This document shows positions 44,373 through 51,704 of a stretch of DNA of 64,000 nucleotides, piece by piece. The stretch is from contig NZ_JOEY01000034.1 in NCBI RefSeq assembly GCF_000718165.1, forward strand, positions 44,727 to 108,726, read 5' to 3'. The position numbers and the translations under genes are program-made. Position 1 is the stretch's first letter. Each line of letters starts with the position of its first letter. The DNA comes from Streptomyces fulvoviolaceus. Lineage in GTDB: Bacteria > Actinomycetota > Actinomycetes > Streptomycetales > Streptomycetaceae. A model generated the notes under the pieces. The model made no database searches. It worked only from the letters and a program-made list of their open reading frames with translations, and had not been told where the DNA came from.

Positions 44373-45477
44373 CCGTGGAGAGGCCCAGCTGCTGGGTCAG
44401 CCACTCGAAGGCGGGCACCACCTGCGGCCGCCACAGCGCCATGTTGTGGCCGCCCGCGCTCTTCGGGATGTACACCACGTGCACGGTCGTCGGTGCCTTC
44501 GCGACTTGTTCGAGGGCCACGCCCGCCTCGTAGCCGTCGCCCGGCTGGCCGGAGACGTAGAGCGCGATCCGGGGCGGGGTGCGGGCGCCCCGCAGCAGCA
44601 GGTACGGGTTGTTCGCCATCCGCAGCCGCGGGCTCTGCGCGGCCAGCGAGTTCCGTTCGCCGATCGGGTCGTTGTAGCCCGACATGCTGACCGCCGCCCG
44701 GTAGCGGTCGGGGTGCGCGACCGCCAGCTTCACCGCGCAGTGCGCGCCCGCCGAGTACCCGGCGACCGCCCAGCCGGCCGGCCCGGACTCGGCACGGAAG
44801 TTGTCCATGACCATCTTCGGTACGTCGACGCTGAGCCAGCTGTCGGCGTTCACCGTGCCCGGGATGTTGGCGCAGCCGGTGTCCACCCCGGCCAGCAGGT
44901 TGGTGCGCGGGGCGACCAGGATGAAGGGCGCCACCCGGCCGTCGCGCATGAGCGGCCGTAGCTGCTTCTCGGCGTGCAGCGAGCCGAACCAGGCCTTCGC
45001 GGAGCCGGGGTAGCCCGGCAGCAGCTCGACGACCGGGAACCTGTGGTGGCGGTAGGCGGGCTTGCCGTACTGCGGTGGCAGCCAGACGTAGACCTCGGCG
45101 TTCACGCCCGACACCCGCCCCTTGAGCTGGGTCTCCCGCACACCGTCGGAGAGGGGGGTGAACTGCTGCCTGACCCTGGGCAGCCGTTTCAGCGCGATGC
45201 CGCCGGTGCCGTCGGCGCCCAGGTTCGCGGCCTGCTGGACGTGGTCGCCCGTGCCGAGCAGGTCGGCCCAGTTGTCGTAGAGGTTGTTCTGGTTGTTGAC
45301 CAGCACGAAGACCAGGGCGACGGCGGTCCCCTGGGCGAACAGCAGCATCAGTACCCGGGCAGCCGTACGCACGATCCTGGGCCCGTGCAACCGCGACCAC
45401 AGCATGAGCGGCAGGGTGAGGGCGACGACGGCCAGCGCGATCAGGGTGTAGAGGAACGAAGTCCCGGTGAGGCTCAT
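44281..45477 (-). CDS. Membrane-anchored esterase (esterase D/mycolyltransferase-like alpha/beta hydrolase)
   Basis: A 398-residue protein. Two membrane segments at the N-terminus (FLYTLIALAVVALTLPLML and VLMLLFAQGTAVALVFVLV) are followed by an extracytoplasmic alpha/beta hydrolase domain. This has VVELLPGYPGSAKAWFGSL, the nucleophile Ser in WAVAGYSAGAHCAVKLA, and a His candidate in PKSAGGHNMALWRPQV. This architecture is common in actinobacteria for putative esterases acting at the cell surface. ATG at 45477. The final ~30 residues, encoded in the overlap with the TRIC-like gene, are Ala/Ser/Arg-rich and probably not part of the fold. Confidence 0.82.
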   Translation of the reverse strand: MSLTGTSFLYTLIALAVVALTLPLMLWSRLHGPRIVRTAARVLMLLFAQGTAVALVFVLVNNQNNLYDNWADLLGTGDHVQQAANLGADGTGGIALKRLPRVRQQFTPLSDGVRETQLKGRVSGVNAEVYVWLPPQYGKPAYRHHRFPVVELLPGYPGSAKAWFGSLHAEKQLRPLMRDGRVAPFILVAPRTNLLAGVDTGCANIPGTVNADSWLSVDVPKMVMDNFRAESGPAGWAVAGYSAGAHCAVKLAVAHPDRYRAAVSMSGYNDPIGERNSLAAQSPRLRMANNPYLLLRGARTPPRIALYVSGQPGDGYEAGVALEQVAKAPTTVHVVYIPKSAGGHNMALWRPQVVPAFEWLTQQLGLSTATLRAPSTAGSTHAALASGTASRAAAVRRP

Positions 45478-45623
45478 GTCCCCATAGAGGGGGAGCGGCG
45501 GAGTGAGGTTTACGGACGAGTGCGGACACTTACCAAGAAGTTGCCCGCTTCTCACCTGGGTCTGTCATGCGGCCGTAACGTCCAAAGCTACCGCTTAGTA
45601 ATCACTTGTTGTACCGTTCAGGC

Positions 45624-46475
45624 ATGCCAGAAGCAGTTACCGCGCGCGCCACCATCGGCGACAGCGAGTTCGACCGGGACACCGCGGTCACCCGCCGCGA
45701 GCCCGGGGTCTACGACATCGACCTCTCCGCCGGCTGGACGATCATCAGCGCAGTCAATGGCGGCTATCTCCTCGCCGTGCTGGGCCGCGCCCTCGCGGAC
45801 GCCCTGCCGCACGCCGACCCGTTCACGATCTCGGCGCACTACCTGACCGCGTCCAGCCCGGGCCCGGCGGTCGTCCGCACGGACGTCGTCCGCACCGGCC
45901 GCACACTGTCCACCGGCCAGGCCTCCCTCTTCCAGTACGACGACCAGGGCAACGAGGTCGAGCGCATCCGCGTCCTCGCCTCCTACGGCGACCTCGACTC
46001 GCTCCCCGACGACGTCCGTACGACGGCGAAGCCGCCCGCGATCCCGCCCATGGACCAGTGCTTCGGCCCCCAGGACGGACCCGCCCCGGTCTCCGGCAGC
46101 TCGGCCATCGCCGACCGGCTGATGCTCAAGCTGGACCCGTCGACCCTGGGCTGGGCCCTCGGCGCGCCGTCCGGCAAGGGCGAGATGAGGTCCTGGTTCG
46201 GTCTCGCCGACGGCCGCGACGCCGACCCCTTCTCGCTGCTGCTCGCGGTGGACGCGCTGCCGCCGACCGCCTTCGAGATCGGCCTCTCCGGCTGGGTGCC
46301 GACGGTCGAGCTGACGGTGCATGTCCGCTGCCGCCCGGCCCCGGGCCCCCTCCGCGTCTCGATCACCACCCGCAACCTCGCCGGCGGCTTCCTGGAGGAG
46401 GACGCCGAGGTGTGGGACAGCGCGGACCGGCTGGTCGCGCAGTCGCGCCAGCTGGCCAGGGCCAGGCTCAGCTGA
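45624..46475 (+). CDS. Acyl-CoA thioesterase-like double hot-dog protein
   Basis: A 283-residue protein with tandem hot-dog folds (thioesterase-like superfamily). The first half has VYDIDLSAGWTIISAVNGGYLLAVLGRAL and DPFTISAHYLTASSPGPAVV; the second has LLAVDALPPTAFEIGLSGWVPTVELTVHVR and EEDAEVWDSADRLVAQSRQLARAR. The VNGG loop is typical of TesB-like enzymes. Probably hydrolyses an acyl-CoA; substrate unknown. The ATG at 45624 has no clear ribosome binding site. It overlaps the convergent gene by eight bases. Confidence 0.83.
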   Translation: MPEAVTARATIGDSEFDRDTAVTRREPGVYDIDLSAGWTIISAVNGGYLLAVLGRALADALPHADPFTISAHYLTASSPGPAVVRTDVVRTGRTLSTGQASLFQYDDQGNEVERIRVLASYGDLDSLPDDVRTTAKPPAIPPMDQCFGPQDGPAPVSGSSAIADRLMLKLDPSTLGWALGAPSGKGEMRSWFGLADGRDADPFSLLLAVDALPPTAFEIGLSGWVPTVELTVHVRCRPAPGPLRVSITTRNLAGGFLEEDAEVWDSADRLVAQSRQLARARLS

Positions 46476-47040
46476 GAGGCTCCCGCCCCAGCCAGGCCGC
46501 CAACTGCCCGTAGGCGTCGGCCCCTTCGGGGGCCGGCCGGGCCGCGTCGAAAGGGAGCCCTTCACGAGGGCCGTCGGGGAGACCCGCCCGGGCTGCGGCC
46601 AGGGCGAACTCGGCCGGTTCCGGGTCGAGTTCGAGCGGTCGTCCGAGGCCTTCGGAGAGGTCCCAGGTGTGGGCCACGATCTCGATGACGTACGAGGAGA
46701 GGGCGTCCCGCCCCAGGACCTCGCCCCACGGCTCACGCACCGTCGCCGCCATGCTCTCGTCGCTCGCCCAGGCCGCGAGGGCCCTGGTCCTGGCCTCCTC
46801 GTAGGCCTGCGGCCAGTCGTCGTCCTTGACGTCGTCGGCGAACATCCGTACGGCGAGCCCGTCGCCGCCCTCGCCCAGGACCGCCAGCCGATGGGTGCCG
46901 CCGACGACATGGCTGAGCAGGGTGCGCACGTCGTACTCGGTACACGGGGTGGGGCCGGTCAGCTGCTCGGGCCGGACGGTCCTGATGAGTGCGGCAGTCT
47001 GCGCGGTGGCGCGGGTGTACACGGGGCGCGGGTCGGTCAT
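46468..47040 (-). CDS. Maleylpyruvate isomerase/DinB-family (TIGR03086-like) protein
   Basis: A 190-residue DinB-like four-helix protein with the mycothiol-dependent maleylpyruvate isomerase N-terminal signature: TEYDVRTLLSHVVGGTHRLA, in which the His is a metal-ligand candidate, and VIEIVAHTWDLSEGLGRPLELD with a second His. Related actinobacterial proteins use mycothiol or act as unknown hydrolases. It lies 86 bases from the divergent WYL regulator, which is its likely controller. Confidence 0.83.
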   Translation of the reverse strand: MTDPRPVYTRATAQTAALIRTVRPEQLTGPTPCTEYDVRTLLSHVVGGTHRLAVLGEGGDGLAVRMFADDVKDDDWPQAYEEARTRALAAWASDESMAATVREPWGEVLGRDALSSYVIEIVAHTWDLSEGLGRPLELDPEPAEFALAAARAGLPDGPREGLPFDAARPAPEGADAYGQLAAWLGREPLS

Positions 47041-47126
47041 GGCCGGTCCTCTCGGAGAGCGGGTCCTCTCCGGAGCCTCCCGGACCCGGCGTGCCGGGAC
47101 CACCCGTACGGCGGGATCCTGGTGCC

Positions 47127-48143
47127 GTGAAGTCCGACCGCCTCCTCTCGATCCTGCTGCTCCTGCAGACCCGCGGCCGCGTCCCCGCACACGAACTCGC
47201 CGAACGGCTCGAGGTGTCCGTGCGCACCGTCTACCGCGACATCGAGGCCCTGTCCGCCTCCGGCGTCCCGGTCTACGCCGAGCGCGGCCGGCACGGCGGC
47301 ATCGAACTGCTCGCCGGGTTCCGTACGGACGTCACGGGTCTGACCGCCGACGAGTCCCGCGCGCTGTTCATCGTGGCCGCCCAAGGCGCGCACGCCGCGC
47401 TCGGTCTGGACGCAGCCCTCGGCTCGGCCCTGCGCAAGGTGATGGCCGCGCTGCCGGCCCCGCAACGGCCGGCCGCCGAGGTCGCCTCCCGCCGCATCCT
47501 CGTCGACGCCACGCGCTGGAAGGGCGGACCACAGAAGGCCGTCGACCTGGAGGTGCTGCAGGGCGCGGTCTTCGCCGACCGGCGTCTGAGGCTGCGCTAC
47601 CGGCACAGCGACGCGAAGGAGACGCGGACCGGCACCGTCGACCCGTACGGCCTCGTCGCCAAGGCGGGCGTCTGGTACCTGGTCGCCGACCGGCGCGGCC
47701 GGCCACAGCTGTTCCGCGCCGACCGGATGCGGTCCGCGACCGTGCTGGAGGAAGCGGTGCGGCGCCGGCTCGGCCTCGAACTCGCCGACGTCTGGGAGGA
47801 GTTGCGCCGCCAGGTCGAGGAACGCCCCGGAGGGTTCGACGTCGTCGTACGGGTCCGGCGGGACCGCCTCGACATGTTCCGGCGCCTGAACGCCGCCCAG
47901 TTGGCCGAGCTCCCCGAGGAACTCCCGGAGGGTGACGGCACCGGCGACTGGGTGACCGCCCGGCTGTCGTACGGCTTCGTCCGCGAGGCCCGCCAACTGC
48001 TCGCGTTCTCCGACCGGGTGGAGGTTCTCTCCCCGCCGGAAGTGCGTGAGGAACTGGCCCGGGCGGCCGCTTCTGTCACGGACTTGTACCAGCGAGTAGG
48101 CGAGGCGGCCGAGGATAACCCCAGGTCAGAGGGGACGCTTTAG
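47127..48143 (+). CDS. HTH-WYL domain transcriptional regulator (YafY type)
   Basis: A 338-residue regulator. The DeoR-like helix-turn-helix is at residues ~1-60 (RLLSILLLLQTRGRVPAHELAERLEVSVRTVYRDIEAL, broken by spacing), then ERGRHGGIELL. The WYL ligand-binding domain is clear: RLRLRYRHSDAKE, VDPYGLVAKAGVWYLVADRRG and LFRADRM. The C-terminal WCX extension follows. WYL domains sense nucleic acid or small ligands. A GTG start at 47127 without a ribosome binding site suggests a leaderless mRNA. Divergent from the DinB-like gene. Confidence 0.88.
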   Translation: MKSDRLLSILLLLQTRGRVPAHELAERLEVSVRTVYRDIEALSASGVPVYAERGRHGGIELLAGFRTDVTGLTADESRALFIVAAQGAHAALGLDAALGSALRKVMAALPAPQRPAAEVASRRILVDATRWKGGPQKAVDLEVLQGAVFADRRLRLRYRHSDAKETRTGTVDPYGLVAKAGVWYLVADRRGRPQLFRADRMRSATVLEEAVRRRLGLELADVWEELRRQVEERPGGFDVVVRVRRDRLDMFRRLNAAQLAELPEELPEGDGTGDWVTARLSYGFVREARQLLAFSDRVEVLSPPEVREELARAAASVTDLYQRVGEAAEDNPRSEGTL

Positions 48144-48265
48144 TCGTGCTTTGCCTTATGCACAGGACGGGGACAGTCCGGTCCCAAGGAACGCTCAAGG
48201 GGCGTTGGTTGAGTGCCCGCCTCAGGACTCCCTCACCCTTCTCATCCTTCTTGGAGTTGTTCCTC

Positions 48266-48667
48266 ATGAAGCGTGTGCGTCTCATCCCCGCAGTGGCCCT
48301 GCTGGCGCTCTCGCCCCTCGCCCTGGTGGCCTGTGGCTCGGGCGACTCGTCGTCGTCCTCCTCGAACAGCGGCGACTCCGGGACGGAGTCCTGTGCGGCG
48401 CCGTCCGGCAACCCGTCGGGCATGCCGAGCGGTGCTCCCTCGGGCGCCCCCACCGGCAACGCGACCGCCCAGCCGTCCGGTGCCCCCTCGGGCGCGCCGA
48501 GCGGTGCGCCGTCCGGTGCGCCCAGCGGTGGCCCCGGCGGCGGTCAGGGTGGTGGCCAGGGCGGCCCCGGCGGTGGCTGCGGCGGCGGTCAGGGCGGCCA
48601 GGGTGGCCCCGGCGGTGCGGCGCCCAGCGGAGCCCCCAGCGCGGCAGCCACGGCGACCAAGAGCTGA
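48266..48667 (+). CDS. Small lipoprotein with Pro/Ser/Gly repeats
   Basis: A 133-residue exported protein. MKRVRLIPAVALLALSPLALVACGSG is a signal peptide ending in a lipobox (LVAC), written here only in part of its context. The mature part is low complexity: a serine run, then repeated PSGA units, then a GGGQGG-type stretch with one Cys pair member (GGCGGG). No fold is predicted by eye; a disordered cell-wall spacer is likely. TTGGAG lies eight bases before the ATG at 48266. Repeat number probably varies between strains. Function unknown. Confidence 0.8.
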   Translation: MKRVRLIPAVALLALSPLALVACGSGDSSSSSSNSGDSGTESCAAPSGNPSGMPSGAPSGAPTGNATAQPSGAPSGAPSGAPSGAPSGGPGGGQGGGQGGPGGGCGGGQGGQGGPGGAAPSGAPSAAATATKS

Positions 48668-48683
48668 CCTCGGACCTCGTACG

Positions 48684-48724
48684 ACAGGGGCGGCACTCCC
48701 GGTGAACGGGGGTGCCGCCCCTGT
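48684..48724. terminator. Bidirectional terminator between lipoprotein and tetR
   Basis: ACAGGGGCGGCAC (48684-48696) and GTGCCGCCCCTGT (48712-48724) are perfect complements with an inner CCC/GGG pair. It lies 17 bases after the lipoprotein stop and 33 from the end of the convergent TetR gene. Confidence 0.85.
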
Positions 48725-48756
48725 GTGTTGCCCGGGTGTCCCTGTCGTCGGCGCGC

Positions 48757-49383
48757 TCAGTCCTGCCAGTGGTCGCGGCCGATGCTGATCAGCCGCAGCT
48801 GGCGGGTGGCGACCTGGGCGACGCGCTCCCGCTCCTCCGCCGAGCCCTCCAACGCCTCCAGGAACAGGGAGGCAGTGATCAGCATCTGGTCGACGTACAG
48901 GTGCGCCAGCATCAGCAGGTCGTCGTCGCTCCAGCCCACGGACTCACGGTCCTTGGCGAGCTCGGCCTGCACCTCCTCGGCGAACCGGGCCAGTTGCCCC
49001 TGGATGGCCTCCCGTACCGGCTGGACCCCGCCGTGCCGCTCGCGGGCGATGAAGCGCACGTGGGCGGGGTGCGTGTCCACGTGGTGGGCGATCAACTCGA
49101 CGGCGCGGACTATGCGTTCCTCGCTGGTGTCGGCCGCGGCGACCGTCGTCCGGATCATCGGGTGCAGGCTGCCGAGCGCCTCCTCGACCAGGGCCACGCC
49201 GAGATCCGCGGTGGAGCGGAAGTGCCGGTAGAAGGCGGTCGGGGCGACACCGACGGCACGCGTGACCTCGCGCAGACCCAGGCTGCTCAGGCTCTGCTCC
49301 TCCAACAGCCCGAGCGCCGCGTCCAGGAGCGACTGCCGGGTTTTCTGCTTCTGGGCCTGTCGGATGCCGAGAGTGTGACTCAT
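48757..49383 (-). CDS. TetR-family regulator, FabR/DesT-like
   Basis: A 208-residue regulator. The helix-turn-helix spans residues ~12-58: KQKTRQSLLDAALGLLEE, then LGLREVTRAVGVAPTAFYRHFRS, in which the PTAFYRHF recognition helix is typical of FabR/DesT fatty-acid regulators rather than efflux repressors. The ligand domain has HPMIRTTVAAADTSEERIVRAVELI and FIARERHGG, as in that subfamily. Several AACAnnTGTT sites, the form recognised by DesT/FabR, lie between it and the divergent membrane-protein genes. A lipid-sensing role is inferred. Confidence 0.85.
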   Translation of the reverse strand: MSHTLGIRQAQKQKTRQSLLDAALGLLEEQSLSSLGLREVTRAVGVAPTAFYRHFRSTADLGVALVEEALGSLHPMIRTTVAAADTSEERIVRAVELIAHHVDTHPAHVRFIARERHGGVQPVREAIQGQLARFAEEVQAELAKDRESVGWSDDDLLMLAHLYVDQMLITASLFLEALEGSAEERERVAQVATRQLRLISIGRDHWQD

Positions 49384-49394
49384 GTCATCCAGTT

Positions 49395-49474
49395 AACAAC
49401 TGTTCTCCGTAATTGGAAAGTCGTACGGCGCGCTAGACTCCGTAGTCAGTGAACAAGTGTTACTACAACTGTTC
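49395..49474. promoter_or_regulatory. Cluster of AACAnnTGTT operator sites
   Basis: AACAACTGTT at 49395-49404 and AACAAGTGTT at 49452-49461 are perfect AACA-N2-TGTT palindromes; TACAACTGTT at 49464-49473 has one mismatch. The last two also form a larger inverted repeat, GTGAACA (49449-49455) with TGTTCAC (49470-49476). One site touches the tetR start and two lie before the operon at 49528, so the TetR protein likely represses both directions. Confidence 0.65.
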
Positions 49475-49527
49475 ACCGAAACGTAACGAGAACCGTCTCG
49501 TCACCATCTCGGAGGGGGATCCATCCC

Positions 49528-49695
49528 ATGGTGTTCCTTGTCGCCGCACTTCTGCTTCTCGGCGTTGTCATGGGCACTGTCGCCCACGCACCGCTCACCT
49601 TCACCGTCGTCGCCGGCACCGTCATCGCCGCCTGGCTCGGCATCTTCGCGCTCCGCGAGCACCTCGGCCGCCGCCGCGGCGCGTCCACCAACTGA
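49528..49695 (+). CDS. Small membrane protein (55 aa)
   Basis: A 55-residue protein with two hydrophobic segments: [17 protein letters not shown] and [18 protein letters not shown], followed by a basic tail [22 protein letters not shown] lies nine bases before the ATG, a strong ribosome binding site. Positive tail on the inside suggests a hairpin in the membrane. It is probably co-transcribed with the DUF4190 gene 36 bases downstream, under the divergent TetR regulator. I do not recognise a family. Confidence 0.75.
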   Translation: MVFLVAALLLLGVVMGTVAHAPLTFTVVAGTVIAAWLGIFALREHLGRRRGASTN

Positions 49696-49731
49696 CCTTC
49701 CGCCCTACGTCCCCTTGGGAGCTGACCCGTC

Positions 49732-49998
49732 ATGCAACTCACCGCCTCCGCCACGCCGCGCACCGGCACCCGCGACGCCGACGGCATGGCCGTCGCGTCC
49801 TTCATCCTCGGCCTCGTCGGCCTGCTCGTCCTCAACCTCTTCCTCGGCCCGATCGCCATCGCGCTCGCGGGAGCGGCCCTGTGGCGCGGAACCGCCCGCC
49901 GCGGCCGCGCGCTCCTGGGCCTGGGCCTCGGCATCGCCGACCTGCTGGTCCTGGTGGCGTTCATGGAGATGGACAGTACGGTGTCCTGGAGCTTCTGA
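49732..49998 (+). CDS. DUF4190 small membrane protein
   Basis: An 88-residue protein with the DUF4190 pattern: a short N-terminus with [20 protein letters not shown] as first membrane segment, [25 protein letters not shown], and a second hydrophobic part [15 protein letters not shown]. Two to three membrane helices in all. The molecular role of the family is unknown. Second gene after the TetR-controlled promoter. Confidence 0.8.
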   Translation: MQLTASATPRTGTRDADGMAVASFILGLVGLLVLNLFLGPIAIALAGAALWRGTARRGRALLGLGLGIADLLVLVAFMEMDSTVSWSF

Positions 49999-50111
49999 GC
50001 CTGCCGCCCGCCGCCGTCGCCCGTTGACCGCTGTGGCTGCGGACGGGCGATCCGCCACCACCGTGGCCGCCGATCCGCCACCGCCGGGGCCGGCCGAGTC
50101 GCCACCGCCAC

Positions 50112-50169
50112 CGCCGGCGCCCGTCGAGCCGCCCCGCCACCGCCGGCGCCCGTCGAGCCGCCCCGCCAC
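50112..50169. repeat. Perfect 29-base tandem duplication
   Basis: Two identical 29-base units beginning CGCCGGCGCCCGTCGAG lie head to tail inside the CCGCCACCG low-complexity stretch. Likely a replication-slippage product and a candidate variable-number locus. Confidence 0.8.
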
Positions 50170-50355
50170 CGCCGTTGGGAGTCGAGTCGCCACCGCCACC
50201 GCCGTCGGTGGTCAATCCGCCACCGCCGTGGGCAGTCCTTCCGCAGGGCGGAGCGGGTGGGCAGGGCCGACAGCGCCGGGTACGTCGCGACCAACTTCAG
50301 CCGCAGCCCGCGCAAGGCGCCCGCGACCCAAGCCGACCGCAGGGAACCCGCGCCG

Positions 50356-50361
50356 TAGAAT
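50356..50361 (+). promoter_or_regulatory. Candidate -10 box for iscS
   Basis: TAGAAT matches the actinobacterial -10 consensus and ends ten bases before the iscS ATG at 50372, which has no ribosome binding site. Transcription would start within a few bases of the ATG, giving a leaderless or nearly leaderless mRNA. Confidence 0.5.
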
Positions 50362-50371
50362 CGGCGTCACC

Positions 50372-51541
50372 ATGGCATACCTCGACCACGCCGCGACCAC
50401 CCCGATGCTTCCCGAGGCAGTCGAGGCGCTCACCGCACAGCTGGGCATCACCGGCAATGCCTCCGCCCTCCACGCAGCCGGCCGCCGCGCGAGGCGAACC
50501 GTCGAAGAAGCCCGCGAAACCCTCGCGGAAGCGCTCGGCGCCCGTCCCAGCGAGGTCGTCTTCACCTCCGGCGGCACCGAGGCCGACAACCTCGCCGTCA
50601 AGGGCCTGTACTGGTCCCGCCGCGACGCCGACCCGAACCGCACCCGCATCCTGGCCAGCCCCGTCGAGCACCACGCCGTCCTCGACGCCGTCCACTGGCT
50701 CGGCGAGCACGAGGGTGCCACCGTCGAGTACCTCCCGGTCGACTCGTACGGCCGTGTCCACCCCGACGCCCTGCACAAGGCGATCGCCCGCAACCCCGAC
50801 GACGTCGCCCTGGCCACCGTCATGTGGGCGAACAACGAGATCGGCACGATCCTGCCGGTCCGCGAACTCGCCGACGTCGCCGCCGAGTTCGGCGTCCCCC
50901 TGCACGCGGACGCCGTCCAGGCCTTCGGACAGATCCCCGTCGACTTCGCCGCCTCCGGCCTCGCCGCGATGACGGTCTCGGGCCACAAGATCGGCGGCCC
51001 GTACGGCATCGGCGCGCTGCTCCTGGGCCGTGAGTACACCCCCGTACCCGTCCTGCACGGCGGCGGTCAGGAGCGCCACGTCCGCTCCGGCACCCTCGAC
51101 GTCCCCGCCATCGCCTCCTTCGCGGTGGCCGGCCGGCTCGCCGCCGAGCAGCGCGAATGGTTCGCCCGGGAGATCGGCACCCTGCGCGACGCCCTGGTCG
51201 AGGCGGTCCGGGGGGCCGTCCCGGACGCGATCCTGGGCGGCGATCCCTCCTCGGAGGGCCGCCTCCCGGCCAACGCCCACTTCACGTTCCCGGGCTGCGA
51301 GGGCGACTCCCTGCTCCTGCTCCTGGACGCCCAGGGCATCGAGTGCTCCACCGGCTCCGCCTGCACCGCCGGCGTCGCCCAGCCCAGCCACGTCCTCCTC
51401 GCCACCGGCACCGACCCCGACCTGGCCCGTGGCACCCTGCGCTTCTCCCTCGGGCACACCTCCACCGAGGCGGACGTAGAAGCGGTGGAGAAGGCGATCG
51501 GCCCGGCGGTGGAACGCGCCCGCGCGGCGGGGCTGACGTAG
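50372..51541 (+). CDS. iscS: Cysteine desulfurase
   Basis: A 389-residue PLP enzyme that takes sulfur from cysteine as a persulfide for tRNA thiolation and Fe-S clusters. It begins [18 protein letters not shown], with [40 protein letters not shown], the PLP Lys in [13 protein letters not shown] (~206), and the catalytic Cys loop [11 protein letters not shown] (~325). Loop length matches the IscS/NifS group. mnmA, which needs such sulfur, lies 2.8 kb downstream on the same strand, a pairing common in streptomycetes. Confidence 0.92.
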   Translation: MAYLDHAATTPMLPEAVEALTAQLGITGNASALHAAGRRARRTVEEARETLAEALGARPSEVVFTSGGTEADNLAVKGLYWSRRDADPNRTRILASPVEHHAVLDAVHWLGEHEGATVEYLPVDSYGRVHPDALHKAIARNPDDVALATVMWANNEIGTILPVRELADVAAEFGVPLHADAVQAFGQIPVDFAASGLAAMTVSGHKIGGPYGIGALLLGREYTPVPVLHGGGQERHVRSGTLDVPAIASFAVAGRLAAEQREWFAREIGTLRDALVEAVRGAVPDAILGGDPSSEGRLPANAHFTFPGCEGDSLLLLLDAQGIECSTGSACTAGVAQPSHVLLATGTDPDLARGTLRFSLGHTSTEADVEAVEKAIGPAVERARAAGLT

Positions 51542-51554
51542 CGACCCGGTTGAG

Positions 51555-51615
51555 GTGTCGACACTCCGCCCGAATATAGGAGTCCTCTCTCAATATCAGG
51601 GCTAAGTGTCGACAC
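51555..51615. repeat. Two identical GTGTCGACAC palindromes
   Basis: GTGTCGACAC occurs at 51555-51564 and 51606-51615, flanking an AT-richer middle with ATATAGGAGTCC and CAATATCAGG. Both are perfect palindromes, 51 bases apart, in the gap between iscS and the convergent multicopper oxidase. Operator-like, but no promoter is evident. Confidence 0.5.
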
Positions 51616-51645
51616 TGTGCGGCTGTTGCTCTAACTTCCGACGCA

Positions 51646-51680
51646 GGCTGCCGCCGGCACTTCCACTGCCGGCGGCAGCC
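51646..51680. terminator. Bidirectional terminator between iscS and multicopper oxidase
   Basis: GGCTGCCGCCGGCA (51646-51659) and TGCCGGCGGCAGCC (51667-51680) are perfect 14-base complements around a seven-base loop, 105 bases after the iscS stop and 25 from the end of the convergent oxidase gene. Confidence 0.85.
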
Positions 51681-51704
51681 GTCCTATGGGGCGGCGGGCA
51701 GGTG

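Larger units (their letters stand above)
49999..50371. other. 373-base low-complexity intergenic region before iscS
   Basis: Dense CCGCCACCGCCG-type triplet repeats with a perfect 29-base tandem duplication (50112-50140 and 50141-50169). All frames read as Pro/Ala or Arg/Trp low-complexity without a plausible start. I see no gene. The iscS promoter is near the right end (TAGAAT at 50356). Confidence 0.6.

Noticed and set aside
49473..50315. A 280-residue minus-strand open frame with Arg/Trp/Gly repeats
   Set aside because: It is antisense to the two small membrane-protein genes and to CCGCCACCG low-complexity DNA; composition is that of a shadow frame.
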